Source of the DNA: Zarea fungicola
Taxonomy: Eukaryota; Ascomycota; Sordariomycetes; Hypocreales; Cordycipitaceae
NCBI GenBank assembly: GCA_900169235.1
Contig: FWCC01000045.1
Coordinates: forward strand, 60,458 to 124,457
Direction: 5' to 3'
DNA length: 64,000 nt
In this document: positions 33,672 through 43,541 of the stretch, in pieces
Position numbering within the stretch: position 1 is the first letter of the stretch
Layout: each line of letters opens with the position of its first letter
The notes under the pieces: model-generated
What the model was told of the DNA's origin: nothing
The model's input: only the letters and a program-made list of their open reading frames with translations
Database searches by the model: none
Program-made: the position numbers and the translations under genes

Positions 33672-35471
33672 TCAAAGATCTTCCCCGCCATAACCTCTCA
33701 TTGCTTTCATCTCTCTTGCTGCAACAATATCCGAAAGCTCCGTCTTTGGCTGGATGAAGGGCGTGATGGACTTGCGTACTAAAGTCCTCTGCTCAAAGGC
33801 ATATGCCATGCCAAGTAGCGATTCCTCAGAGAATGCCTTCCCTGTAAAGCTTAGGCCGAATGGTTGATTTGGTGCAGTTCTAGTTAGGTTTCCTCTCTTT
33901 ACAATGGGCGTGTCGTCCGGACTTCTTCCCATCGGTACTGTGATAACAGGCAAGCCAAGAGGCGCACTAAGCAGGAAGGAGGAAGGTACGGGAGCGACTA
34001 TGGCATCTAGAGAATAATTTTGCAACGCTCCCAGGATACCTAGAGGTCCAGCGTAATAGCGCTGAGAAGTGTAATTTCCCCAGAACTGAGGAGAAGTGTT
34101 ATTGTATCCACGCGCGAGTAGACTATCCCATTCGTCCGTGTTATGTTCTGGATAGCCCTCCAAAATGTTGCTCTGAGTAAATTGCCTTAGTTTAGCAACC
34201 GACGTGATATTGTTGGGGTTGAATTTGAGGTGATTGAGATAGTCCCTCGGGAGGTCGGATAGAAAATCCGCTCCAGCGACGCCGTCATAGTCATTCAACT
34301 TCAAATATTCAACACCGGGCAAGTAGATGTCGTCTATAACATCTGCTCCGCTAGAGCGGATGATATATAGTGCTGCGTCGAGGTTCTTAATAGCAGGTTT
34401 AGAGGTCGGATCTTCTGCAAGCGTGAAAAGATTCCGCGAGACACCGATCCTCATCCCGTGGAGGCCGGACAACTTGCATGCACTTACATAATCCGGTATC
34501 TTTTGGAAAGGGATTGCCAATGTATAGTTGTCCTTGACGTCACGGCCTGATATTGCATATAAAAGCGCGGCGGCATCCTTGACTGTCCTGGCCATTGGGC
34601 CTACGGTATCTTGATGCTCCGATACAGGAATAACCAAGTGCCGTGAAGTCAAGCCAACAGTTGGTCTGATGCCAACCAAGTTGTGAGCATGTGAGGGATG
34701 TATGATCGAGCCGCCTGTGTCGGTGCCGAGCGATGCCCACGCCAGGCCAATTGATGATGCAACACCACTCCCAGATGATGACCCAGACGGGGATTGTCCC
34801 GGAAAATAGGCTCCAATTGTTTGCCCACCCCGCGCTGACCAACCTTGGACCTTTGATGCACCCCCTTCTCTGAAGTCGGCCCACTGGGACAAGTTCGTCT
34901 TTCCAAGGACAATGGCTCCTGCTTTCCGGAGCTTAGATACAATGGTACTGTCTTCGTAAACTTCAGCTCCGAGGAGGGCGTAAGACCCTGCAGTGTTATT
35001 CATCTTGTCTTTTGTAGCGATATTGTCTTTGATTAAGACCGGGATGCCGTAAAGTGGAAGACTACGAGCCGCTCCAACCTGTCGTCCAGTGTCTAGCTCA
35101 GCAGCTATGGAGAGCGCATCTGGGTTAATTTCAATGACAGCTCGTAACTCTGCATTGGTTTCTGCAATCCTGGAAATATAGGCTTCAACGAGATCAACAC
35201 TGGTGAACATGCCACAGTTCAACCCTTCCTGGAGTTCATCCAATGTAGCATCGAGCAAAGGTGGGAAATCGCGCATTATCTATCGCACTACTCAGCATTT
35301 GTCCACCCACTTAACTCTGTCACCCAAAAAAAGGTAATTTCAAGACCAGTATTCACGTACAAGACAATCCACAGTGGAGCTTCTCGATGTAACTGCATAT
35401 TGTAACTTGCTTGAAGCTGTAGCTGCCACAAAAGCGGTCAAGCTTGTGAGGAGAAATAATTCGAGGCGCAT
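33672..35471 (-). CDS. Secreted amidase-signature enzyme (572 aa)
   Basis: The main exon (35279-33672) is preceded by a short exon (35471-35361) that adds a signal peptide (MRLELFLLTSLTAFVAATAS). The join is in phase (GTACGT..ATAG intron), giving 572 residues. An ATG at 35276 would give a 534-residue version without it. The catalytic triad of amidase-signature enzymes is seen: Lys about 121 in YGIPVLIKDN, Ser about 204 in QSPSGSSSGSG and Ser about 228 in SLGTDTGGSI. Later segments (VGIRPTVGLTSR, HQDTVGPMARTVKDAA) match the fungal family often called glutamyl-tRNA amidotransferase A-like or secreted amidase. The predicted secretion contrasts with the cytosolic amidase at 23888 and suggests extracellular amide hydrolysis followed by uptake and further processing (inference). 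Confidence 0.88.
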
Positions 35472-36142
35472 CTTCTGACTGGGAAGATTTTGGGCTCACA
35501 GTTGAGCAATAGGGCTTATAGCCGAATATTTAGAAAGAAGAAATTATGAAATGGAGGAAACCTCGGTAAGGGGTCCTATGTCTACTTATACTCCATTCTG
35601 AAATCAAACCTACGCTCCTTGAAAATACAGCTATGCCTAATTCGGTTGCGGTGCTGACCAACCTGTACCAGTATTTGCGCTCCATTTCTGTTTAACTAGC
35701 AGCTACCTGAAGAGTGGACGTGGCCGGCCAGCTTCTGGTAATGGGGCAGTCTACCGTGGGCCTGTGTGAGAAGGATTCAGACAATATACTGCGGAACGGC
35801 TACACGTGAACACCCACCACTACGCAGTGGTGGGTGCTGGCACAGGTAGCTGTATTGATTGCTAGTCTAGCCAGCAGCGCAACCCTGTGCATCATCCACT
35901 AGCCATAAATTTCAGTACGGGGGTTACGAAGATGAGTAGTAACACAACTCTTTAACGATTTGCAAGGCGTGGAAGTCAAGGTATTCTATACAGAAGCATT
36001 CTTAGACAAAATAACGGATCAGCTTGGTAGAGGAGGCCTGAGAGCATACATTGCTATATGAAACTTGCGCGAAATTTTGGAATTTGTGCTCCGCAATGTA
36101 TGTGAATATTTCCTGACACTTGGCAGCGGAAGCTGGATGTCA
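35472..36142. other. Spacer without a gene
   Basis: This contains an inverted repeat around CACCCACCACTACGCAGTGGTGGGTG (about 35812-35837), a strong hairpin that could act as a terminator-like or foldback structure. No coding region is supported. Confidence 0.6.
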
Positions 36143-36993
36143 CTACCACGGATGTTGGCCTGTGGCATGCAAAAAGCACCCATGCTCTCCATCACAATCC
36201 CCGTTGATAATTCTCGCGATTGGGACGGCAGCCTCAATAGCCGCTTTTGCGCCATGTTCCAGATCGTTTGATGGCCCATTGGTAGACACCGTAAAACCAG
36301 GATTATACGCAAACACTTTAAACCCTGCGTTACCATACACAACTGCTTGGCATGCTGTAACCATGTTGAGTGCAGCTTTGCTCGCACGATATGCTGTAAT
36401 TCCAGGATACTGATAGCCGGGCGAGGTGGGATCAAGTCGTTTCGTGATTGAACCGGCATCGGAGGTAATGTTCACAATGCGTGGTGTGCCCTTGGACTTG
36501 CTGAGAAGAGGTGCAAAACTCTCCACCATCACGGTAGGCCCAATAACATTGACTTTGAACGTCTCCTTCATCAATTGAGGCATAGGCAACGCTATCAATG
36601 CAACTGCAGCATTATTGATAAGAGCATCTAGTCTGTGGCTGGTTAAAATGAATATTCAAAAGGCCAAATAGTGGTAAACTGCTCACCTGCCATACTGTAG
36701 CCTGACCTGCGCTGCGGCACCGATAATGGAACTTTCATCACCAACATCAAGCCGAAGTAACTCCACGCAGCCCGCCAATTCTCGATTTTGTAGGTCCTTT
36801 AAAACTTTTTCCCCTTTTTCGACCGAGCGACAGCCAAGAAGAACGTGATTTTTTGAGTCCGAAAGGAGCTGTAATGCCAGCGCAAAGCCAATGCTCCCCG
36901 TTGCTGCTTGATTTCAGTTCTTAAATGTTTAATATAATATTAATATATCTACTAACCACCTGTAATTAGGATAATCGAATTATTTGTAGCCAT
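36143..36993 (-). CDS. Short-chain dehydrogenase/reductase (247 aa)
   Basis: Three minus-strand exons (36993-36957, 36903-36687, 36632-36143) give 247 residues. This is a classical NAD(P)-dependent SDR. The nucleotide-binding motif TGATGSIG spans the first intron at residues 11-18. The LDALINNAA motif spans the second, and the active-site YRASK with an upstream ITSDAGS serine is in the last exon. Length fits the classical SDRs (about 250 aa). No targeting signal is seen, so it is cytosolic. The C-terminus might be altered by one more intron near 36143; I kept the simplest reading. Three 9-bp units lie 220-245 bp upstream. Substrate unknown; an alcohol/ketone step in the cluster pathway is plausible. 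Confidence 0.85.
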
Positions 36994-37656
36994 GTTACTG
37001 TTGTTGTATACAGCATTGCAAGACTACTCTCAATAGGCCCCATCTCAGCAGGCTTTTATCTCCTTTCGGGGATTGAATGTAAAAGAATTATGATGACCTG
37101 CTCAGCGTCGGCATTAGCGCTTAAATCCGTGACGAGAATATACATCCAGATGAAGAGCAATACCCAGTTAGAAATTCTCTCCTTACTGCGGTGCTCATTG
37201 TACTTTGCGACCCCCTGACACTTGCGACTGCTCCGACATTTTGCTCTAGGGTTGCTATACGAGGCTAGAGACCGAACGTCTACCTGATTAGTGGAGAGTG
37301 CAGCGGTAGAGAATTATTATTTGCCTCCTTTCTATTCTTGCGTTCAGAAGCTGGCCCAAAATGGCAGTGCGAGGGCTACCAAGGGGCAGAAGGAAATTAT
37401 TTTCATTCAGAAATTATGTAGCCTGCAGTAGTCTTGTAACAAGATGGTTGGATAAATTGAATAAAACTTTCCAAACACTCAGAGGTGCATGAAGGACTAT
37501 CTTGTTTTTTTTTAAGAATCCCAATCAAGGTATAAAATCAAGTGACCGGCTAGCCCATGTGGTCCGTGTGCTCATAGGTTTCTTGTATACATAGGTGGTT
37601 TCCAGTCCTGTCATATTGTCAGACATCAAGAGCACTCTTACAATCAAGTAGGGTCT
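36994..37656. other. Spacer with array 4
   Basis: This is the promoter of the dehydrogenase, with the short 9-bp array 4 (37214-37237), and the 3' side of the arrestin-like gene. No gene is visible. Confidence 0.6.
37214..37237 (+). repeat. Short phased 9-bp array 4 (three units)
   Basis: CCTGAC at 37214, TGCGAC at 37223 and TCCGAC at 37232 are 9 bp apart. This is the weakest of the promoter arrays. It lies about 221-244 bp upstream of the dehydrogenase ATG. Confidence 0.6.
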
Positions 37657-39130
37657 TCAGCTTACATCAGATGTCTCGTTAGGCCTATGAGCCAAAATAT
37701 TCCGCTGAGTAGAATAGGCCGGGACGTCTCCTGCGCCATGGACGGCAGGTGCATATGCAATCTGCAATGGGGTCTTGAGACATAGCGAAGGTGCAGCTGC
37801 ATGACCCTTTTTATTGAAAAATTTGAAAGTCATCACTAGCGTGTGCCTTACCGACACAAAGCCCACAGAGAATGTAGGTACTGGTAAGTAATGGTCTTGC
37901 AGGTCAACGCTAACATCGATTTCTGCAGCCCAATGAGGGCCCTTTTTGTCTGTAGATCCGTTAGTGTTTTTTTGTTTATCTTTAGTTTCTCTGGAGAAAC
38001 TGGAATGCCGGTTCGAAAATGTCTGAAGTCTGGAAAAATTGCGTACCATTAGCCCTGTGCCATGTCAGCCCTGATGTGCTGCACTCGGGTAGAACCCGTT
38101 TAGAACTCTCAGCCACCGCTAGCCGGGGAAGCTTATGCAACTGGGGAAGTATTGCGCCTTGAGATTTTGTAGAGTAAAAAGTATATGTTTCGAGAGATAG
38201 GGCACAATTTACTTCCACAACATCGTGCTGGTCTTGGTATCCGAGGCGCAGCTTTGCAGGCATCACCAGCGAGCTGGTTTTCATGTCGGCATGCCTAATG
38301 AGGAATCGATGTGGCTGCTCGATCTGTATGGATAGCAGGCCGTATATTCTCAGGCGACGAATATCTGCCGCGACAGTTTTAGCATAAAGTTGGTATTCTC
38401 CTGGAAAGTCTGTTGTTGTAATTGGTGGCGAAGCCTTGGCAACTGGGAGATATTTCCACTCTCTGGAAATCTCAGCGATAACTTCTCCGCCTTTCCACAT
38501 CCTGGCAGTTATGGAGTACGTGATTCTGCACCGGTGCAAGCGTAAAGTAGAGCCACCACCTGGTATCTCAGTTGTATATGCCGTTGAGACTGGTCGTGTT
38601 GCCTCCATAGAAGGGGGTAAATAATGCTGTTCATGTCCTTTTGAACAGCATGTTGACTGATCACCCACAAATTCGGGGCAAGACGAAGGAATCTTGAAGA
38701 AGAAGGGCTTAGCACATTCGCCAGTGGATTTCTTTTCTTCGAAGCTGTCAATGGGTAGCGTGTGTGTCATCTTAAGCAGCTACATACTGTTACAACTGGA
38801 ATCAATTTACACTCATCGTGGCGTGAACTCACCTGGTGAGTTCGCGAAATTGTAGTAATTGGCCGGTACCAAACCATGCCAGGGTCAGGAACGACGTACA
38901 TGGAGACCTCTAGAATGCCTGCGAGATTTTCCATCAGCCTAGCTGCATAATAATAAATCAAATTGAGACGTACCATGTAACACAAGCTCTACAAAGCCGA
39001 GTTGGTCCCTTCCAGTCCAGCCGCTCCCAGAAAGCTCAACAATACCATTTAGACTGCCATCTCCAAAAACTGTTGGATGTCCTCCATGGAAGCCATCCGC
39101 ATCATGACTTGCTAGTCTTAGCATCAGCAT
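37657..39130 (-). CDS. Arrestin-like protein (about 441 aa)
   Basis: I read four minus-strand exons, 39130-38974, 38942-38833, 38770-38085 and 38029-37657, joining in phase to 441 residues. The order of motifs fits a fungal arrestin (PalF/ART-like adaptors for ubiquitin ligases and receptor endocytosis). An N-terminal beta-sandwich start is read from GIVELSGSGWTGRDQLGFVEL. It continues into AKPFFFKIPSS and HYLPPSMEA, equivalent to the conserved F.IP...LPPS region, and into RCRITYSITARMW. The last exon carries HYLPVPTFSVGFVSVRHTLVM, like the arrestin C-domain HLVPTF.S..V.R.Y.L. The first intron would be only 31 nt, unusually short, so the start of the gene may be drawn wrongly. An arrestin inside an enzyme cluster could tune a transporter or receptor (inference). 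Confidence 0.7.
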
Positions 39131-40647
39131 TGTCTGTTACTTTGTTGCAAGTGCAAACAAATATCTGCGCCTAATATTGAACTATACATTTATAATGGTT
39201 GGAATAAAATAGGAATGCTTCTGGCAGAGGGCATTTGGAAGTGGACTTTTCTAATCTCTTTGTTAGTGGAACCACATTGGAACTTACACCTCATACGACG
39301 ACCTTTCTCACAACCAACTTGCCTGGCTTTGTCCTAGCCGCTGCCTTGACAATAGCGTTTACCTGAGTGGGTAGCCATAACCGAGAAGTACAATGATCAG
39401 CACTGTGAATTTAGCTAGAGAAATTACATGGTTGTTCTTAATTGTGTATAGTTAGTATGTAGGGTGTTATTCAAAACGCATTGGGCAAGATTTGCTTCTC
39501 AACTCGGACCGCGCAGAAGTCAGCTAAAACTGCCGGGTCGGGCAGATAGAGAGGGCAAAGCCTCCACTGCCTCCGCCTCCGAAAGAGACGTGAAAGACGT
39601 CGGGGATGTTAGCACGGATTTGGCCGAGGATCAAACAATGGTTTGATTAATTGTTCATGCCAGAGCCAGCGTCAAAGTGTTTGTGTCAGCAGGATTCATT
39701 TAGGTTGATTAGGACTATTCGACTATTCCGACTATTCCGACTATGCCGACTATTTCGACTCCCTCGAATTTCCCGACTACGTCGAATTTGCCGACTATTC
39801 CGACCATGTCAAAATTTTCGATTATTCCGACCATGTCGAATTTCCGACTCATGTCCGATAGGCAAGGTAATGGAGTGGTCAAAACTTGCCATTCTCAGTA
39901 TTTACTAGCAGTTTAAGCACGCCCCTAAGTATTATTCGCTTTGTCAACTTATTTATTAATTGATTAGAGGTGTCATGAAGGGACCAGTTGGACCTGGTGG
40001 TCTCACAGGCCCAGGCCTGGAGAGAGTACTTGATTGTGCCGGGTACATTACCAGTAACCGAGCCAACAGGAATCTCACAGCTACCCCTGTAGGAACTCGA
40101 GGACACTCCATAGCTGGTTATTCCCTTTCCTCCTCAAGCAAAGATGGACAATTCCAATCGCCCTTAATGTGACGATCCAAAGGCTCCGACCATGTCCATA
40201 GTGTAGTATTTCTTCCAAGCACGGTTGTGTGGTAATTATTCAATAGCTATTGCAGTTCTGATTTTAAAATTTGTATTGCATTTTAAGAGAATAATGCCCC
40301 TATAAAAATTAGTTGGCTGGGCATATCTTATTGGCGAGTTATTCTAATCTAGGCCACCCTGCCGTAGATAAGACCAGACGTCTTTTACCCAGCAAAAACA
40401 ACCCAGACGACCCAGTCGTCTATATTACAACAATTGACAGGCTTTGAAGCTGGGAGTAGCTCCAAGGTCGTCAAAGCGAGTCGGAGGATCGGACTATGGC
40501 AGCCCATTCAAGAGACACTACCTCGAAAAGTGCACCACCACACATGCACTATGCTTGTTGGCACGAAGGGCTAGTCTGTTCGTTTTTGTCCGATATTAGT
40601 GGTTATAAATTTCCATTGGTAGTCAAAATCTGGAATCTTACTCCGCA
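39131..40647. other. Spacer with the longest 9-bp array
   Basis: This contains array 5 (39718-39840). No gene is supported; the small frames at 39651-39908 and 39960-40172 are read-through of the array and of unrelated sequence. Confidence 0.6.
39718..39840 (+). repeat. Phased 9-bp array 5 (fourteen units)
   Basis: Fourteen consecutive units with cores such as TTCGAC, TCCGAC, GCCGAC, CTCGAA, CCCGAC, GTCGAA and TTCGAT start every 9 bp from 39718 to 39835, with no slip in phase. The central C-G-A is nearly constant while flanks vary (one unit reads GTCAAA). It lies about 590-710 bp upstream of the arrestin-like gene. Confidence 0.95.
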
Positions 40648-41018
40648 CTAATCCAAATACATTATTAGCGCAGCTCTCTCATGGCAAGATATCTGGTACT
40701 GTTGCTTACATTCAAGGACTGTTACGTTGTCAAAGTGTTTGGTTAGTAATGCAAAGATCTGGATTTTGCAACAGTCTTGGTACATCTGACTCACAGGATT
40801 TACTGTCTCGCAGCACTATAATGCCATACAAATTAATACCCGCTCTACCGCACTGTCTGGTGAGATTCACGTACACAACGAAGATTGCATCCACTCTGGT
40901 TCCCATGAGGATGGCTGCAGCACGCTGCAAGAGGTAGTGCCCTGTTTTGGAGGACATTTGGAGGCGACGCTGTTGCTGAAGCAATCATTACTGCAAGGAA
41001 AATCGAATATGGCTGCAT
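40648..41018 (-). CDS. Candidate small cysteine-rich secreted protein (103 aa)
   Basis: Two minus-strand exons, 41018-40875 and 40815-40648, join in phase to 103 residues. The start at 41018 gives a signal peptide (MQPYSIFLAVMIASATAS, residues 1-18). The mature chain is rich in cysteine around the splice junction (ACCSHPHG, SGCNLRC, then CCETV and QDCCK), with further single cysteines later. The intron (GTACGT..ATTATAG) is plausible but not proven, and a second intron could change the C-terminus. I know no matching family; the small size, signal peptide and cysteine content suggest a secreted effector-like or defence-like protein. Moderate to low confidence. Confidence 0.45.
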
Positions 41019-41863
41019 TTTTGAGTGTATCCTGCTATAGTAATGCAAGGCGAAGAATCTCGAACTGTTCTCCGTGGGGCAGCCCGACTATTTAATAAGT
41101 TTTATTACGATACACTGCTCGTAATGGTATGCTTCAGACAGTGAGACGAGAGGTAGCTTTTACATAGCTCAACATATCTAATACGAGCCGGGTTGACAGG
41201 CCATAATGTTCGTCAGCACTAGTTGGAGATTACCTGTACAGGTTCTTGACAGGCCATAGGCCGTAACTACTTGCCATTGGCGGCAAAATGTCTGCCATGT
41301 AAGTCCCTTCAATGGCGAACCTGTGACCACTGAGCCAGGTCAAGCAGTTCTTCCTGATGCTGGCTGTGGCTTAGTCGGTTGGGCCAGCAGGCAGCGTACT
41401 CATTATACTACAGCCGTGGAGCTAGACAACATTACCGAATTGGAATATAATAAGTGTGCTTAGAGATGAGTCGGAGAGTGCTGTACGGCGGTACGACTAT
41501 GGGGCAAATGATCGCCTTCGTAGTCGCATTGCAGCTTCAGTCCATTCTCAACGGCTAGAAATAAAGCACTATCCTGGGCTTGAAGTAGTCTCTACATTTT
41601 ACATCTTCCTGAGATAGATACAGATACATATGGTTGAACAACGACTCTCGCAGCCAGAATTTGTTTTTGCCACGAGCGCATAATTCCCCAATACTTGGCC
41701 ATTTCCACTGAATGCTCAATAGTCCTTATACCGCAGTCTTGCTCACCCCTTCTGAGAAATATATCTCCGATAAGAGACAGATAGTAACTTCCGCCTGATG
41801 GCTCAGTACAAAGTCTGGCCGCACTGTTCCTAGCTGACAAAGGTTTCCAGGCACGCTAGTCAC
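41019..41863. other. Spacer with one unassigned frame
   Basis: A minus-strand frame at 41592-41840 (82 codons, containing SYYLSLIGDIFLRRGEQ) lies just downstream of the SnoaL-like gene. It could be a gene fragment, but I cannot assign it. Confidence 0.4.
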
Positions 41864-42283
41864 TCAAGCTGTAATCCGTGCCAGTATCGCACCAGAGTCG
41901 TTAAGGTCCCAGATATCAGTGAATACTCCATGCCGCTCATCGAAGAGGTAGACAGAAAACTCTGCAGCAAACACAGGACGACCAGTTGGCTGAATTCCCT
42001 TAAAAGGGCCGGTATGTGTGCCACTTTGATGAAACTGCACCGCAATTTTATTGCCCTCAATTATAATATGCCTAGGGTTCCACGTCCAGTCAGGAAACCC
42101 ATTCCACAACTCTGTAAATGTATCTGTTACCTCAACCGGAGTCTTTGGCACGTCGTTGATACGAATAGTTGTAGAATAAAAATTGCGCATAGCTGCAACA
42201 TCGTGTTGATTGCTCACTGTAAGATATGATAGGAATTTCTGGCGTAGCTCTTCGATTTGCATTTTGAAGCTGGTTTGCATCAA
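41864..42283 (-). CDS. SnoaL-like polyketide-cyclase-fold protein (139 aa)
   Basis: This is a single-exon gene for a small soluble alpha+beta-barrel protein of the SnoaL/NTF2-like superfamily. Supporting segments are YLTVSNQHDVAAMRNFYS near the N-terminus, ELWNGFPDWTWNPRHIIIEGNKIAVQF, then HTGPFKGIQPTGRPVFAAEFSVYLFDE and TDIWDLND at the C-terminus. This matches the order of SnoaL-like proteins (fungal ester or polyketide cyclases and uncharacterised relatives). Family members act as cyclases, isomerases or hydrolases on small ring compounds. With no PKS nearby, the substrate may come from a distant pathway or be catabolic. Array 6 lies 375-410 bp upstream. Confidence 0.85.
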   Translation of the reverse strand: MMQTSFKMQIEELRQKFLSYLTVSNQHDVAAMRNFYSTTIRINDVPKTPVEVTDTFTELWNGFPDWTWNPRHIIIEGNKIAVQFHQSGTHTGPFKGIQPTGRPVFAAEFSVYLFDERHGVFTDIWDLNDSGAILARITA

Positions 42284-42645
42284 AAGCTATAGGTCACTTG
42301 AAAACTGTATGAGTTTATGGAGTTCTCGGCGGTTGTTTTACTATAGAGAAACCAGACAAATTAAGGACTAAAACTATAGAGGGTTTTATACAACGTTGCT
42401 CAAAACTAGCGGCAGATGTAGATTCTTAAAAGGCACCGTAACACAATAGCTCCCATGCCAATGCGGAGAAGCTTACCTAGGCGCAGAAAACGGTGAAAAG
42501 GTTGCGCCGCCAACATGAACTGCATCAAAGGGAAGACCCACTGCCTTTTTTTCTCTCGGCAACCTTTGGGCTGTGCGAAAACGTTATTCGTGAGGTCGGC
42601 TCGCCGAAGACACCAGCGGGTCAGACATGCCAGCCACGTACACTT

Positions 42646-42690
42646 GTCGGGCAAAAAGTCGGAAGAGTCGGAAGAGTCGGACCAGTCGGG
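42646..42690 (-). repeat. Phased 9-bp array 6 (four units plus one)
   Basis: GTCGG cores start at 42658, 42667, 42676 and 42685, 9 bp apart, with another at 42646 (12 bp away). On minus this reads TCCGAC-NNN, the same sense as the SnoaL-like gene. Confidence 0.9.
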
Positions 42691-43097
42691 TTTGGCTCTG
42701 AAGTGAATGAATCGTAGTAATTCCGGCGCTAAACGCGGGTTAGAAACTGTCACCGAATGCAACTTCACCGTAACTTGTATTGTAAGCTAGTACTTACCGG
42801 GCTGACATGCCGTGACGCTCGTCTGACGGCCCCGATAACTCTAACCTCCCATCCTTTCCAGTCAAGTCAGCGCTACTCGAGGCAGCTGCTCACAGGGTAG
42901 CCTCAAAACTTAGAGCCGAACCGTTGTCCGGACTTGTAGAAGGCCAGCGCCGCCCTCTGAGTGGCGAAGGATTAGTGTGGCCAGGCCGGCCGTCGGATTT
43001 GTTTTCTGCTCGTTGGTCAGCTTTTTTTTGTAAGGCTATTAGCCCATTATAAGACACATAGTAAATCGTATCTAGTACTCTCTCCCATGCTCTCTAA

Positions 43098-43210
43098 AGT
43101 ACTCTCTATAGTACTCTCTATAGTACTAAGGAGAGTACCACCATTGAGTATAAGTAATAGAGGGGGTACTGGTGAGAGCGCTGGACAGAGCTATACAGAG
43201 ATCGCTCTCA
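43098..43210. repeat. 12-bp tandem repeat with inverted repeats before the regulator
   Basis: AGTACTCTCTAT is repeated at 43098 and 43110 and begins again at 43122. GTACTCTC (43111-43118) pairs with GAGAGTAC (43131-43138). A second exact pair is TGAGAGCG (43173-43180) and CGCTCTCA (43203-43210). The group lies upstream of the Zn2Cys6 gene at 43542. Confidence 0.75.
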
Positions 43211-43541
43211 TTAATAATATCTCTACGGATTATTGCTTCTCACCTCTCCAGCATAAGCAGAAAAAAACATTTCAAGTGTTGGCGCACGCTAAACTAGCGT
43301 GCCCCTGGTAGCTAGTACTCCTCTTGGTCACAGCCTGGGATATGCAGATGTCGTTATCTTGCTATTAGACAACTGCCTGCCAAGGTTCACGCTTTTCCCG
43401 TCCTGCAAAGCCTGCCAGCTCTATGACAGTAGAAAACATCCTTGAAAGAGCCCGTTTTCTTTGCGCAGCACAATGTATAACATTATCGCATGTTCTTGCC
43501 TGGTTTAAATCGGAAGTTGTCGATCAACATTGGCAAACATC

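Larger units (their letters stand above)
42284..43541. other. Divergent promoter region of SnoaL-like gene and regulator
   Basis: This contains array 6 (42658-42690) and a cluster of small palindromes and a 12-bp tandem repeat (43098-43210) about 330-440 bp before the regulator ATG. The frame at 42406-42768 (minus) reads through array 6 and is not called as a gene. Confidence 0.6.

Noticed and set aside
26430..37121. Shared 13-mer GGCATTAGCGCTT at about 26430 and 37110 as a second cluster element
   Set aside because: A 13-bp match between two points of a 64 kb window is expected by chance, and the other promoters lack it.
42406..42768. 120-codon frame on minus containing WSDSSDSSDF as a gene
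   Set aside because: It is again created by array 6. The flanking sequence has no family resemblance, and the frame overlaps the promoter of the SnoaL-like gene.
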